Source of the DNA: Paenibacillus sp. JDR-2
Lineage (GTDB): Bacteria > Bacillota > Bacilli > Paenibacillales > Paenibacillaceae
Reading direction: 5' to 3'
DNA: 64,000 nt
Assembly: GCF_000023585.1 (NCBI RefSeq)
Contig: NC_012914.1
Span: forward strand, 6,207,501-6,271,500
Shown here: positions 8,739 through 18,475 of the stretch, piece after piece
Layout: every line of letters begins with the position of its first letter
Position numbering within the stretch: position 1 is the first letter of the stretch
Notes under the pieces: generated by a model
The model's database searches: none
What the model was told of the DNA's origin: nothing
The model's input: the letters and a program-made list of their open reading frames with translations, nothing else
Made by a program: the position numbers and the translations under genes

Positions 8739-10619
8739 TTACAGCATGATTTTGCAAATATCGTTCGTAAACTGAACCGGATCCTGCACCGTCAAGCCTT
8801 CGATCAGAAGAGCTTGGTTGAACAGCAGGCTGGTATAGAGGCTCAGCTTTGTTTTATCGGTTGCGTAAGCATCCTTCAGCGCCTTGAACACGTCATGGTT
8901 CACGTTGATTTCCAGCACCTTGCTGGCTTTCACGTCCTGGCCGTTAGGCATCGCCTTAAGGACCTTCTCCATCTCAATCGTTACTTCGCCTTCGGAAGAC
9001 AGGCAGACCGGATGGGATTTAAGACGCTTCGAAGCTTTTACGCCCGTTACGCTGTCGCCAAGAACCTCTTGCATCGCCGCGAACAGATCCTTGTTGTCGT
9101 TAGCTTCTTCTTCGGTTTCTTTTTCCGCCTCGTCCGCTTCGATCCCAAGATCGCCGCTGGACACGTTTTTGAACGACTTGTCTTTGTACGTGCCAATCAT
9201 CTTGATCGCGAACTCGTCGATATCGTCGGTGAAGTAGAGCAGCTCATAGCCTTTGTCCGTTACGATCTCGGCTTGAGGCAGCTTCTCCAGACGTTCAATC
9301 GACTCGCCTGACGCGTAGTAGATGAACTTCTGGTCTTCCGGCATGCGGGATACGTATTCCTCAAGCGTAACTTGCTTCTTCTCCTTCGAGGAGTAGAACA
9401 AAAGCAGATCCTGCAAGGTATCCTTGTTCGCGCCATAGTCGTTGTACACGCCAAACTTCAGCTGACGGCCAAACGCCTTGTAGAAGCCTTCGTACTTCTC
9501 GCGTTCTTCTTTAAGCAGGCTTTGCAGCGTGCTTTTAATTTTGTTCTTGATGTTCTTCGCGATCAGCTGCAATTGACGGTCATGCTGCAGCAGCTCCCGG
9601 GAAATGTTCAGCGACAGATCCTCGGAATCGACCATCCCTTTCACGAAGCTGAAATAGTCCGGGAGAAGATCCGCGCATTTGTCCATAATGAGGACGCCGT
9701 TCGAGTAAAGCTCCAGGCCTTTTTCGAATTCTTTCGTGTAATAGTCAAAAGGCGTATTTTCCGGGATAAAGAGGATCGCGTTGTAGACAACGGCACCGTC
9801 AGCGCTGATATGAAGATGCTTCAGCGGCTTATCGAAGCCGTAACGCTTCTCGAAGTAGAAGTTGTCGTAGTCTTCCTGCGTCAGCTCGTTTTTGTTTTTG
9901 CGCCAGATCGGAACCATGCTGTTGATCGTTTGTTCCTCTTCGTATTCCTCGAACTCGCCTTCGCTGCCTTCTTTTGGACGCTGGCCCTTCACATCCATCT
10001 TGATCGGGTAACGGATAAAATCCGAGTACTTCTTAATGATCGATCTCAGGCGGTACTCTTCGAGGAACTCGTCGTAATTGTCGTCCTCGGTGTTAGGCTT
10101 GATCGTCATGATGATATCCGTGCCTATGCCCGCTTTGTCCGCAGTCGTAATCGAGTAGCCGTCAGCGCCTTCCGACTCCCACTTGAACGCTTCGTCCGAG
10201 CCCAGCGCGCGGCTGATTACCTCAACCTTGTCCGCCACCATAAACGCGGAATAGAAGCCCACGCCGAATTGGCCGATAATGTTGTGGCCGTCCTTCGCTT
10301 CGTTCTCTTTCTTGAACGCAAGCGAGCCGCTCTTCGCAATAACGCCAAGATTGTTTTCGAGCTCCTCTTGCGTCATGCCGATACCCGTATCCGAAAGGAT
10401 CAGCTTACGGTTATCCTTATCCACCGTTACCTTTATGTAATAGCTCTCTTTGTCGAATACCAGCTGGTCGTCCGTCAGTGCTTTGTAGTAGATTTTATCA
10501 ATCGCATCGCTGGCATTCGAGATAAGCTCTCTCAAGAAAATTTCGCGCTGCGTGTAAATGGAGTTGATCATCATCTCCAGCAGCCGTTTCGATTCCGCTT
10601 TGAACTGTTGCTTTTCCAT
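8739..10619 (-). CDS. htpG: Hsp90-family molecular chaperone HtpG
   Basis: Cytosolic ATP-dependent chaperone. The 626-residue chain has the full Hsp90 order: N-terminal GHKL ATPase domain ([13 protein letters not shown] near residue 35, [20 protein letters not shown]), middle domain ([13 protein letters not shown]) and C-terminal dimerisation domain. It lacks the eukaryotic MEEVD tail, as bacterial members do. GGAGAA precedes the ATG. The promoter overlaps a perfect CIRCE (10657-10683), so HrcA repression is likely. In Bacillus subtilis htpG is controlled outside the HrcA regulon. Confidence 0.96.
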   Translation of the reverse strand: MEKQQFKAESKRLLEMMINSIYTQREIFLRELISNASDAIDKIYYKALTDDQLVFDKESYYIKVTVDKDNRKLILSDTGIGMTQEELENNLGVIAKSGSLAFKKENEAKDGHNIIGQFGVGFYSAFMVADKVEVISRALGSDEAFKWESEGADGYSITTADKAGIGTDIIMTIKPNTEDDNYDEFLEEYRLRSIIKKYSDFIRYPIKMDVKGQRPKEGSEGEFEEYEEEQTINSMVPIWRKNKNELTQEDYDNFYFEKRYGFDKPLKHLHISADGAVVYNAILFIPENTPFDYYTKEFEKGLELYSNGVLIMDKCADLLPDYFSFVKGMVDSEDLSLNISRELLQHDRQLQLIAKNIKNKIKSTLQSLLKEEREKYEGFYKAFGRQLKFGVYNDYGANKDTLQDLLLFYSSKEKKQVTLEEYVSRMPEDQKFIYYASGESIERLEKLPQAEIVTDKGYELLYFTDDIDEFAIKMIGTYKDKSFKNVSSGDLGIEADEAEKETEEEANDNKDLFAAMQEVLGDSVTGVKASKRLKSHPVCLSSEGEVTIEMEKVLKAMPNGQDVKASKVLEINVNHDVFKALKDAYATDKTKLSLYTSLLFNQALLIEGLTVQDPVQFTNDICKIML

Positions 10620-10656
10620 TCGTGTGATGTTCTCCTTCCAATATCGTGAGTTTACG

Positions 10657-10683
10657 TTAGCACTCTCCGTGTTGGAGTGCTAA
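10657..10683. promoter_or_regulatory. CIRCE operator (HrcA binding site) of htpG
   Basis: TTAGCACTC - 9 bases - GAGTGCTAA, an exact match to the CIRCE consensus. It lies 38 bases upstream of the htpG start and just downstream of the -10 box, as for groESL and dnaK operons. Confidence 0.95.
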
Positions 10684-10696
10684 ACCTTGCCTTTAC

Positions 10697-10724
10697 TATA
10701 TAATATGGAGATTTTGGGTGTCAA
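10697..10724 (-). promoter_or_regulatory. htpG promoter
   Basis: Reverse strand: -35 TTGACA (10724-10719), 16-base spacer, -10 TATATA (10702-10697). The -35 box overlaps the TGA stop of the upstream serine hydrolase gene. CIRCE follows immediately downstream. Confidence 0.75.
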
Positions 10725-12202
10725 CCGGATATGGGAATTGAATGCGTATTTCGTATGCCTTTGGCGTTGAATTCAGGGATCGTTAACGAGACATTGATGC
10801 GGAACTGCAGCTCTATTGAGCTGTCGCCTTGGAAGTCCAGCGTGTACGTGACGATATACGGCGTTTCGATATAGTAGAGCGTGAGCTTTAATCGGCGGTT
10901 AGTTTCCCATGCGGAATAAGCGACAACCGTCTGCTCATGGCCGGCGAGGTCTTTCGTAAAGACGGACTTCGAATAGACCGGTTCGACAAAAGAATACGGC
11001 AGCCGCGTATTCCGCTTGTTGTCTTTGTAGATCAGCTGAAGCTCCATCGGCTGCCCGTTGCTTCCCTCGCCGAAAACGAGCTCCTGAAGCCCATGAGGGT
11101 TATCCGACAAGCTATATCTCCGGTTTGCCAGAGGGATGACGTCGCCCGGAATCGGCATTGAGGCCGGAATGTGAAGCCGGGACAGGCTGTAAAGCCGCTG
11201 CTGGAGCAGGTTTGATGCGGATGCTGACAACGGCAGCTTCTTGTTTTCCAAACGGTCAAAGATAAACTCGTAAATAAGGTCCAGCGTAACTTGCAGCTCG
11301 CGCATGCTGCCGAAGCTTGCCGTCATCGCAATGACCAGCTTCTCCTCCGGAGCCGCCAAGCACATTTGGCCAAAAGACCCGTCTCCCCGGTAACAGCCGC
11401 GGCGGCACAAATGGAACTGATAGCCGTAGCCTTGCATGGAGTCGATTTTCCCCGCATTGGCTATGCGGTTATCGCTTTGCTCGGTGGTCGCAAGCTCCAA
11501 ATATCGCTCCGAGACGATTCTATTACCCTCGTAAACTCCTCTATTCAAGAGCATTAGGCCAAACTTCGCAACACTCTCCGTCGTCAGGCTTAGCCCCATT
11601 CCTCCCGCCGTAATGCCAAGAGGGCAAGTCTCCCAGACCGGATTTGGTATACCGAGAGGCTCGAATAAGGTTGGCATCAGGAAATCGACAAGCGACTGCC
11701 CCGTCACCCGTTCTATTATGGCCGACAACATATAAGCGGAATGCGTGCTGTACAAATAATAAGTTCCCGGCTCCAGCGCTGCTTCCTGCGCGAGGAACGC
11801 TGCTGCCCAATCCTGCTCCGCGGCAACGGCGGAGTATATATTGTAGTCATGGCCCGCGGTCATGGAGAGCAGATGGCGAATGGTCATTCGGGCCAGATTA
11901 GGCGATACGATGCCCGGCAGCTTGTCCGGGAAAAACGAGATGACGGAATCATTGAGATCAAGCAGACCTTGATCCCAGGCGATGCCTACGGCAATCGACG
12001 TGAAGCTTTTGCTTAAGGAATACAGCAGCTGAGGCGTATCCTTCCGGTAAGGCTCCCGCCAATACTCTGCCGTTATTTTTCCGTCCTGCAGAAGCAGGAA
12101 GCTGTTGACCTGCATATCTCGCTGCTCGATTTGAGCAAACAGCTCAATCAACGCCTGCGTAGACAAGCCGTGATTTTCCGGGAAATCATAGAACAAAGAC
12201 AA
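10721..12202 (-). CDS. Beta-lactamase-fold serine hydrolase (class C-like)
   Basis: A 493-residue protein of the AmpC/EstB-like superfamily (esterases, peptidases). The catalytic SxxK is SLSK at residues 62-65 and a YSTHSAY motif around residue 151 corresponds to the YxN tyrosine. No signal peptide is visible, so it is probably cytoplasmic. After about residue 320 there is an extra domain predicted rich in beta strand. The start is TTG at 12202, preceded by GGGAGG at 7 bases. It is divergent from catalase. Substrate unknown; it is unlikely to be a true beta-lactamase. Confidence 0.85.
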   Translation of the reverse strand: MSLFYDFPENHGLSTQALIELFAQIEQRDMQVNSFLLLQDGKITAEYWREPYRKDTPQLLYSLSKSFTSIAVGIAWDQGLLDLNDSVISFFPDKLPGIVSPNLARMTIRHLLSMTAGHDYNIYSAVAAEQDWAAAFLAQEAALEPGTYYLYSTHSAYMLSAIIERVTGQSLVDFLMPTLFEPLGIPNPVWETCPLGITAGGMGLSLTTESVAKFGLMLLNRGVYEGNRIVSERYLELATTEQSDNRIANAGKIDSMQGYGYQFHLCRRGCYRGDGSFGQMCLAAPEEKLVIAMTASFGSMRELQVTLDLIYEFIFDRLENKKLPLSASASNLLQQRLYSLSRLHIPASMPIPGDVIPLANRRYSLSDNPHGLQELVFGEGSNGQPMELQLIYKDNKRNTRLPYSFVEPVYSKSVFTKDLAGHEQTVVAYSAWETNRRLKLTLYYIETPYIVTYTLDFQGDSSIELQFRINVSLTIPEFNAKGIRNTHSIPISG

Positions 12203-12303
12203 ATTATTGCCTCCCTATTCCTTCTCCTTTTTCTAGCTGACAGTAATGTAAGAAGTAGACTTATTGAAATCCGCTAACCCCATTATATAGATATAAACGA
12301 TAG

Positions 12304-12318
12304 CTATATCAAGTATAG
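12304..12318. promoter_or_regulatory. CTAT-N7-ATAG dyad upstream of catalase
   Basis: CTAT ATCAAGT ATAG, 100 bases upstream of the katA start in the divergent region with the serine hydrolase. It is the first member of a recurring intergenic motif at 16643, 20605 and 20671. The downstream sequence also resembles 16657-16676 (ATAGATAGA-C/T-C-C/G-ATATTGAT). Confidence 0.5.
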
Positions 12319-12417
12319 ATAGACCCATATTGATGGAAGCGCAAAATGGATAATAAGATGTTTCTAACACCACGCCATTATTAGGTTGTGCTAAGTTAAC
12401 ATATTGGAGGCATTCAA

Positions 12418-13875
12418 GTGGAATTCAAAAAAGGCCAATTAACGACAAGCTGGGGAGCTCCTGTGGGAGATAACCAGAATTCGATGACTGCCGGCTCCCG
12501 GGGTCCAACGCTTATTCAAGACGTTCATCTTCTCGAGAAGCTTGCCCACTTCAATCGCGAACGAGTTCCTGAACGCGTCGTGCATGCGAAAGGCGCCGGC
12601 GCGCACGGGTATTTCGAAGTCACCCATGACGTAACTTCCTATACAAAAGCCGGTTTTTTGTCCAAGGTTGGCAAACGTACGCCCGTGTTTGTACGCTTCT
12701 CCACGGTTGCAGGCGAACTCGGCTCCGCGGATACCGTCCGCGACCCTCGCGGCTTTGCCGTCAAATTTTACACCGAAGAAGGGAACTATGATTTGGTAGG
12801 AAACAACACCCCTGTCTTCTTCATTCGGGACGCCATTAAATTTCCCGATTTCATCCATACTCAGAAAAGACATCCTCAAACTCATCTGAAGAATCCAAAC
12901 GCCGTATGGGATTTCTGGTCTTTGTCTCCGGAGTCCTTGCACCAAGTATCCATCTTGATGTCAGACCGCGGGATCCCCGCTACGCTCCGTCATATGCATG
13001 GCTACGGCAGCCACACGTTCAAATGGGTTAATGCGGATGGACGAGGGGTTTGGGTGAAATATCATTTCAGAACGGAACAAGGTGTCAAAAACCTGGATGT
13101 TGAGCTAGCTGCCAAGCTGGCCGGCGATAACCCCGATTATCATACTGAGGATCTGTATAATGCCATAGATCAAGCAAACTTCCCATCCTGGAAGCTGTAT
13201 GTTCAAATGATGCCGCTCGAGGATGCGAATACCTATCGTTTCGACCCGTTTGACGTAACAAAAGTCTGGTCGCAAAAAGACTACCCTCTTATCGAGGTTG
13301 GACGCATGGTGCTTGATCGTAATCCGGACAATTATTTTGCCGAGGTGGAACAAGCGGCTTTTTCTCCCGGAGCATTCGTACCGGGTATTGAAGCTTCTCC
13401 GGATAAAATGCTTCAAGGACGTTTGTTCGCCTATGCCGATGCGCATCGCTATCGGGTTGGCACAAATCATAACACGCTTCCTATTAATAAGCCTGTTGTT
13501 GAAGTGAATAATAACCAGCGCGACGGTCAGATGCGTTATGATCGCAATGGAGGGAATTCCGTTTATTATGAACCGAACAGCTGCGGAGGAGCGACCGAAT
13601 CCGCAATTTCCAGAACAACCTCGTTTGAAGTATCCGGTTCAGCGGGCAGTGCCCCTCATGACAATAATGACCATTACACGCAGCCTGGCGACCTGTACCG
13701 GTTGCTTAGTACGGAAGAGCGCAGGCGCTTGATAAATAACATTGTTAACGCAATGAAACCGGTTGAGAAGGATGAAATCAAACAACGTCAAATCGCCCAT
13801 TTTTATAAAGCCGATCCCGAATGGGGAAATGCGGTTGCCGAGGGGCTAGGTTTAAAAATTGCGGAGCCGGCTTAA
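12418..13875 (+). CDS. katA: Monofunctional haem catalase
   Basis: Destroys hydrogen peroxide in the cytoplasm. The 485-residue small-subunit catalase has the distal His56 ([11 protein letters not shown]), Asn129 ([14 protein letters not shown]) and the haem-ligand Tyr339 in [15 protein letters not shown] at 12418 is preceded by GGAGG. A strong terminator follows. The CTAT-N7-ATAG dyad 100 bases upstream links it to the neighbouring stress genes. Confidence 0.95.
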   Translation: MEFKKGQLTTSWGAPVGDNQNSMTAGSRGPTLIQDVHLLEKLAHFNRERVPERVVHAKGAGAHGYFEVTHDVTSYTKAGFLSKVGKRTPVFVRFSTVAGELGSADTVRDPRGFAVKFYTEEGNYDLVGNNTPVFFIRDAIKFPDFIHTQKRHPQTHLKNPNAVWDFWSLSPESLHQVSILMSDRGIPATLRHMHGYGSHTFKWVNADGRGVWVKYHFRTEQGVKNLDVELAAKLAGDNPDYHTEDLYNAIDQANFPSWKLYVQMMPLEDANTYRFDPFDVTKVWSQKDYPLIEVGRMVLDRNPDNYFAEVEQAAFSPGAFVPGIEASPDKMLQGRLFAYADAHRYRVGTNHNTLPINKPVVEVNNNQRDGQMRYDRNGGNSVYYEPNSCGGATESAISRTTSFEVSGSAGSAPHDNNDHYTQPGDLYRLLSTEERRRLINNIVNAMKPVEKDEIKQRQIAHFYKADPEWGNAVAEGLGLKIAEPA

Positions 13876-13895
13876 TCCATTACCTCATTAAACAA

Positions 13896-13944
13896 AGAGC
13901 AGTTACTCGAAAGCTAGTAATAGCCCGAGTAACTGCTCTTTTTT
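13896..13944 (+). terminator. Terminator of katA
   Basis: AGAGCAGTTACTCG / CGAGTAACTGCTCT arms of 14 bp followed by TTTTTT. Confidence 0.92.
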
Positions 13945-13968
13945 GCGTTATAAAATGCTCAGATTAAA

Positions 13969-14967
13969 TTATTCAGCAACAAGAAAAGCAGCAACCTCGG
14001 CTAGCCGGGAAGCATAACCCCACTCGTTATCGTACCAAGCAGCTATGGATAATAGCCCGCCCTGCACTTGCGTCAATGGCAGATCGATAATAGAGGAATG
14101 AGAATCCCCTACGATACGGGAAGAAGCCCATTCGCCTTCCAATACGTCTAAAACTCCCTTAAGTTCCCCTTCACTAGCGGCCAGACGGAACATGTCATTA
14201 ATCTCTTGAGCGGAGCATGCTTTCTCGGTTATCAAATTAAGCTCCGCAATGCTGCCGGTGCGAGTTGGGATTCGGTAGGCCTTGCCCGTAATTTGGAGAT
14301 CGTTCCAAATAAACTTGAGTGCTTTAGCCGCTCCCGAGGATGAAGGAATGATATTTTCCGCTGCCGCCCAGGAGTCCCGGCGGTCCTTCATAGGCTGATC
14401 CGTTAAGGATTGCGTATTGGTATAAGAATGAACCGTGGAGAATAAGCCGTATTTAATGCCGTAATTTTCTTTAACCAATTTCACTACGGGTGCCAGCGCA
14501 TTGGTTGTACAGCTGGCCATGCTAATAATTTTATGCTTATCCGGATCAAAGCTGTCGAGATTAATTCCTTTAAGCAGAACAGCGTCGCAGTCTTCGAGAC
14601 TTTTGCTTGGCCCGCTGACAAGCACTCGCTTGGCGCCGCGATCGAGGTGCATTTGCGCAACGGGTCTGGTCACGGCGCGTCCCGTGCAGTCAATGACCAG
14701 CTCAACGCCTAGTTCTCCCCAATTAGGCACTTCGCTGGACGAATTCATATAGCGGATTTCACGTCCGCCTATGATGATCGCTCCTTCGCGGCCGAGAACC
14801 TCTTCATGCCAACGTTTATAATTCGTATCCACCTCAAAAAGCGCCGCAAGCACGGACTCTTCTTTTATATCAGAGATCGAATACGGTACAAAAAGCTTCT
14901 CCTGAAGCGCTACTCTAAGTAATTGCCGACCGATGCGTCCGAATCCGAAAATTGCGATCTTACTCAT
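13969..14967 (-). CDS. Type I glyceraldehyde-3-phosphate dehydrogenase paralogue
   Basis: A 332-residue GAPDH-family dehydrogenase. It has the NAD-binding GFGRIGRQ near the N-terminus and the catalytic Cys153 in MASCTTNALAP. The usual CTTNCLAP is CTTNALAP here, so the second cysteine is replaced by Ala. SWAAAENIIPSSSGAAKA and WYDNEWGYASR are conserved. It diverges noticeably from housekeeping GapA and is not near glycolytic genes. It lies 33 bases after the ring-cleaving dioxygenase, in one operon. It may be a stress-linked or alternative-substrate GAPDH (GapB or erythrose-4-phosphate type). Confidence 0.85.
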   Translation of the reverse strand: MSKIAIFGFGRIGRQLLRVALQEKLFVPYSISDIKEESVLAALFEVDTNYKRWHEEVLGREGAIIIGGREIRYMNSSSEVPNWGELGVELVIDCTGRAVTRPVAQMHLDRGAKRVLVSGPSKSLEDCDAVLLKGINLDSFDPDKHKIISMASCTTNALAPVVKLVKENYGIKYGLFSTVHSYTNTQSLTDQPMKDRRDSWAAAENIIPSSSGAAKALKFIWNDLQITGKAYRIPTRTGSIAELNLITEKACSAQEINDMFRLAASEGELKGVLDVLEGEWASSRIVGDSHSSIIDLPLTQVQGGLLSIAAWYDNEWGYASRLAEVAAFLVAE

Positions 14968-15000
14968 GGTATCCTCCCCTTATCATGAAGAAAAATAGGT

Positions 15001-15945
15001 TCATTCTTTAATTGATTCGAGCTCCTGCACTTGAATAGGGGGCAGGTTCTTTTCAATTTCCGCACGGCTGTTTTCAAACCACAATGGCAGCATTAATGCC
15101 TCTCCAAGATGATCCTCATGCTCATCATTCGCGAAACCTGGAGGATCTGTCGCGATTTCAAATAAAATGCCGCCATGTTCGCGAAAATAGATAGCATGAA
15201 AATACTGTCGGTCAATAACCGGTGTAGGATGGAATCCGCTGCTTTCCACATGGCTTCTCCAAGCATCATGCTCTTCGAAATTCTTGGCTCTCCAAGCGAT
15301 ATGGTGAACCATGCCTGCACCGGGGATTCCGGCTTCCATCGGCTCCGCATTCACGTCGATAAGATTGCCTAGCTCCCCCTCTGCCTTATAGCGAATAAAG
15401 CCGCCCTCTAGTCCTACCTTTTCAAGACCTAAAACGTCCTCAAGAACCTTCATCGTGTCTATGGATGCCGTGCTGTATAGCACCGCCCCCCCGAATCCTT
15501 TAATAGCCTTATCCGTAGGAATACCTCCGAATGACCAAGTATTGAGAGCTCCGTCTTCTCTTTCAACAATCTCTAACCGCAGACCGTCGAGATCTGAAAA
15601 TTCGATATAGTTTTCGGAAAAGCGGGTGCTTTCCTTGAAGGAAATATCAAACGCTGCGAGACGCGCTCTCCAAAATTCAAGTGCGCCTAGCGGTACTACG
15701 TATGTTGTTGTACCTACTTGTCCTCCGCCAATTCTGCCCTTATGAGAAAATTCGTACGGGAAGAACGTGATAATGGTTCCGGGGCTGCCTTTTTCATTGC
15801 CGAAGTACAAATGGTAAACTTCGGGCGCGTCAAAGTTAATCGTTTTTTTCACAAGACGAAGCCCTAGGACCCCAGCATAAAAATCTACGTTTCTCTGCGC
15901 ATCCTTCACGAAACAAGTGATGTGATGGATGCCTGCCGTTTTCAT
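15001..15945 (-). CDS. Ring-cleaving dioxygenase, VOC family (MhqA/MhqO-like)
   Basis: Putative Fe-dependent extradiol dioxygenase that detoxifies hydroquinones or catechols. It has two VOC repeats: the first with IHHITCFVKDAQRNVDFYAG (metal His near residue 8), the second with GMVHHIAWRA and, later, REHGGILFEIATDP supplying His and Glu ligands. Length is 314 residues, as for Bacillus MhqA/MhqO. I chose ATG 15945 (GGGGAA 7 bases upstream); earlier in-frame ATGs at 15960 and 15996 add residues not seen in the family. A CTAT-N6-ATAG site lies 120 bases upstream. Confidence 0.88.
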   Translation of the reverse strand: MKTAGIHHITCFVKDAQRNVDFYAGVLGLRLVKKTINFDAPEVYHLYFGNEKGSPGTIITFFPYEFSHKGRIGGGQVGTTTYVVPLGALEFWRARLAAFDISFKESTRFSENYIEFSDLDGLRLEIVEREDGALNTWSFGGIPTDKAIKGFGGAVLYSTASIDTMKVLEDVLGLEKVGLEGGFIRYKAEGELGNLIDVNAEPMEAGIPGAGMVHHIAWRAKNFEEHDAWRSHVESSGFHPTPVIDRQYFHAIYFREHGGILFEIATDPPGFANDEHEDHLGEALMLPLWFENSRAEIEKNLPPIQVQELESIKE

Positions 15946-16063
15946 TGTGATATTCCCCATTTCTCCCAAACTCCTTCTGTTAGGTTTATCGATCATGCTA
16001 GTAACAGAACATACTATCAATAAATCATAGAGAAAAGAGTTCCCGCAAACCATTCCGTTTTCT

Positions 16064-16077
16064 CTATATCGGCATAG
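16064..16077. promoter_or_regulatory. CTAT-N6-ATAG dyad upstream of dioxygenase operon
   Basis: CTAT ATCGGC ATAG, a one-base-shorter variant of the 12304/16643/20605/20671 dyads. On the reverse strand it is followed by AGAAAAC, like the site before XapX. Confidence 0.35.
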
Positions 16078-16107
16078 CGAATTTACTATATCTTCGGCCC
16101 CAATAAC

Positions 16108-16548
16108 CTAGCCTAAAAATGATTTCAACATCCATACGTGCTTCTCGAGCGAGTAATGAATGGCTAGAAGCATATCTCCGGTCGTCTCATCGTCCTCATG
16201 ATTAGCGAGACTCATACCTTCTTTAAGCTCATTAACAATCGTTTCAAAATCAGCCGTAATCGTACGAACCATCTCCACGGCGCTCTCATTACCCGCTGCA
16301 TCCTTAACCGTTGCGATTTCGAGAACTCCATGCAAAGTCGCTACGGGGCTGCCGCCCAATGCCAGCAGCCGCTCGGCAAGATTGTCCACATGCAGCGCGG
16401 CTTCCGTGTATAGTTCTTCAAACTTTAGATGCAAAGTGAAGAACTGCGGACCTTTAACATACCAATGATAGTTATGGAGTTTGGTAAACAGAAGACTCCA
16501 GTTCGCTATCTGAGTGTTTAACGCGGCCATAAGTTTTTTAGACATCAT
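16108..16548 (-). CDS. dps: Dps-family ferritin-like protein
   Basis: Forms a 12-subunit iron-storing cage that protects DNA from peroxide. The 146-residue protein has the Dps ferroxidase signature: NWSLLFTKLHNYHWYVKGPQ gives the His ligands, followed by FTLHLKFEELYTEAALHVDNLAERLLALGG split over residues 38-67 with Asp and Glu ligands. AAGGAG precedes two consecutive ATGs. It diverges from a membrane protein gene, sharing an intergenic region with a CTAT-N7-ATAG dyad. Confidence 0.93.
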   Translation of the reverse strand: MMSKKLMAALNTQIANWSLLFTKLHNYHWYVKGPQFFTLHLKFEELYTEAALHVDNLAERLLALGGSPVATLHGVLEIATVKDAAGNESAVEMVRTITADFETIVNELKEGMSLANHEDDETTGDMLLAIHYSLEKHVWMLKSFLG

Positions 16549-16642
16549 AAAACTCCTTTACAATTTAGCATTAAATTCCAGAAGCCAATATAACACAGGC
16601 ATAAACTTTATGTATATGCAGATTTCTTATTATAAGAAAATG

Positions 16643-16657
16643 CTATACGAGACATAG
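16643..16657. promoter_or_regulatory. CTAT-N7-ATAG dyad between dps and membrane-protein operon
   Basis: CTAT ACGAGAC ATAG. It is 72 bases upstream of the 16729 gene and 95 upstream of dps. A second near-palindrome, TTTCTTATTATAAGAAA (16623-16639), lies beside it. Confidence 0.5.
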
Positions 16658-16728
16658 ATAGATCGATATTGATTGGGTGAACCTCTGTTTATACGATTAT
16701 GTTACATAAAATATAAAGGAGAATTCGA

Positions 16729-17121
16729 ATGGGAGTACGTTTTTTAAAAATGGCTGTTATCTACATTGTTCTCGGTATTGGCATTGGAATTTACATGGGT
16801 ACAACTTTAAACTTTGCGTTAACTAGCGTTCACGCCCATGCCAATCTTTTCGGATGGGCAACCTTGGCCCTTTGCGGATTTACCTATCTGCGTTTTCCCA
16901 AGGCCGCAGAGTCCCCGCTGGCTAAATGGCACTTCTGGCTGCAGGGTACAGGCTTGCCAATCATGTTGATTTCCCTATCCTTTATGGCAAACGGTTATGA
17001 TCAAGAGTGGCTATCGACTATAAAGCGTATAGGCGAATCCGTTGCCGGAGTCGGAATTCTTGTTTTTGCCGTCAACGTATTTATGCATGTTAAGGAAACC
17101 GAGAGGGAGGAACACATTTGA
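16729..17121 (+). CDS. Four-helix membrane protein with HAHAN motif (COX1-like small protein)
   Basis: A 130-residue integral membrane protein with about four hydrophobic segments (residues 8-26, 35-55, 70-88, 103-120). It has the motif SVHAHANLFGWATLALCGF, seen in small proteins often annotated as cytochrome-oxidase-subunit-I-like; the His pair could bind haem or metal. It is too short to be an oxidase. GGAG lies upstream of the ATG. Its TGA overlaps the TTG start of the MFS gene, so the two are translationally coupled. Function unknown. Confidence 0.8.
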   Translation: MGVRFLKMAVIYIVLGIGIGIYMGTTLNFALTSVHAHANLFGWATLALCGFTYLRFPKAAESPLAKWHFWLQGTGLPIMLISLSFMANGYDQEWLSTIKRIGESVAGVGILVFAVNVFMHVKETEREEHI

Positions 17122-18353
17122 TTAACAGCGTAAAGCCTATTAAACCGCATTATCATTTAACGACTCTAATTTTATTCTGGTGCTCATTGATTGTCGTCTC
17201 CGCTTTATATTTAACGATACCTCTGCTCTCCGTATTCGAAGATGTATTCCAGGTGTCATCTTCCGGTGCGGCTTGGGCGGGAAGCGCCTTTTCTTTTGCT
17301 TTTGCGGGCGGAGGACTCCTGTTTGGGGGGCTTTCCGATCGTTACGGACGAAAAAAAATGATGATTGCCGGGTTATGCCTGCTCATGGCATCAACCCCTT
17401 TTATAGGAACCGTTCACGAGTTTCATTGGCTTATTGTTTTAAGGGTTATACAAGGATTGGCAGCATCCATGTTTCCGCCTGCCGTGTTAGCCTACGCTAT
17501 GGAGATGTTCCCGGCTAACAAAAAGGTAACGATCCTCGGGTTTATTAGCACCGCCTTTTTAATGGCCAGTATCGTTGGACAGATCTATAGCAGCACCGTC
17601 GAGATGGCAATAGGCTGGGAAAATGTATTTTATATCCTCGGCATCGTGTATTTCGTTTCGTTGTTTTTAATTGCATTAGGTATACCGAAAGATATAACGC
17701 AGAAGCCGGAAGGCAATTTTTTCTCTCCTTTAAAGCGCATTGGCGGTATCTTCAAGAAAAAAAACCTGCCCTTCTGTTACATCGTTTCCTCGACTCTCTT
17801 TATTTCGCTCGTCGGTTTTTTCTCTACGCTTGGAAGTTATCTAAGCAGCTCTCACTTCGGTCTGAGCCACCAGGAAATCCTATGGGTTCGCGCTGCCGGT
17901 ATCATCGGTATGTTCATATCTCCGTTTGACGGAAAGCTTGTTACTAGGTTTGGCGTTAAAAATGTTCTATGGTGCGGTTTAATTATGGCCGGTATTGGTC
18001 TAGGTTTGGTTGGCGTCTCGGAGAACCTCGCATTATTAATCCCGACGAGTATTATATTTACTGCCGGCATTGCGATGGCCCTTCCCGCCCTAATATCCTT
18101 AATAGGCACTTTAGCCGGAGAGCTAAGAGCCAGCGCTCTGTCCTTTCATATGTTTATGCTTTTCATCGGCGCCTCGCTTGGCCCTATCATCTCCATTTAT
18201 TTAATCGATACCCAAGGTCATAGGTCTACTTTCGAGGTGTTAGCCGGATTGCTTCTGATCAGTACGGTTGTCCCGCTCTTTATTCGCTTAGAGAAAAAGG
18301 AAATTAACTCCCAGACCAATCCGCATAACCAAACTAACGTTAAGTATCATTGA
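17118..18353 (+). CDS. MFS transporter, 12-helix drug/metabolite efflux type
   Basis: A 411-residue major-facilitator protein with about 12 hydrophobic segments. The MFS signature between helices 2 and 3 reads GGLSDRYGRKKMM. The start is TTG at 17118, overlapping the previous stop (TTGA). It lies in the stress-gene block after a shared dyad, so it may export a toxic compound. The substrate cannot be read from sequence. A 19-bp-arm inverted repeat follows. Confidence 0.88.
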   Translation: MINSVKPIKPHYHLTTLILFWCSLIVVSALYLTIPLLSVFEDVFQVSSSGAAWAGSAFSFAFAGGGLLFGGLSDRYGRKKMMIAGLCLLMASTPFIGTVHEFHWLIVLRVIQGLAASMFPPAVLAYAMEMFPANKKVTILGFISTAFLMASIVGQIYSSTVEMAIGWENVFYILGIVYFVSLFLIALGIPKDITQKPEGNFFSPLKRIGGIFKKKNLPFCYIVSSTLFISLVGFFSTLGSYLSSSHFGLSHQEILWVRAAGIIGMFISPFDGKLVTRFGVKNVLWCGLIMAGIGLGLVGVSENLALLIPTSIIFTAGIAMALPALISLIGTLAGELRASALSFHMFMLFIGASLGPIISIYLIDTQGHRSTFEVLAGLLLISTVVPLFIRLEKKEINSQTNPHNQTNVKYH

Positions 18354-18373
18354 GAGATTTAATGAACCAACAA

Positions 18374-18413
18374 AAATGCTCCCCATACAGTGTCCACTGT
18401 ATGGGGAGCATTT
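18374..18413. terminator. Long perfect hairpin between convergent genes
   Basis: Perfect 19-base arms (starting AAATGCTCCCC) around a 2-base loop, ending in TTT/AAA. It probably ends transcription from the MFS gene and from the convergent amidohydrolase. Confidence 0.75.
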
Positions 18414-18475
18414 GCTTTCAATTAAGCACGCGGAGCGCTTTCAAATTGACCTTTGCGAGTCAAATCGCAGAAAGG

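Noticed and set aside
9372-10649. A 425-codon open frame opposite htpG
   Set aside because: Antisense of a conserved chaperone gene; hydrophobic, low-complexity translation and no upstream signals.
10721-12202. Beta-lactamase resistance gene
   Set aside because: It has SxxK and a YxT-type motif but no signal peptide and a long extra domain; class C-like hydrolases are mostly esterases or peptidases.
16623-16639. PerR box before dps (TTTCTTATTATAAGAAA)
   Set aside because: Only partly matches TTATAATNATTATAA and no equivalent site was found before katA; the CTAT-N7-ATAG dyad is the shared signal.
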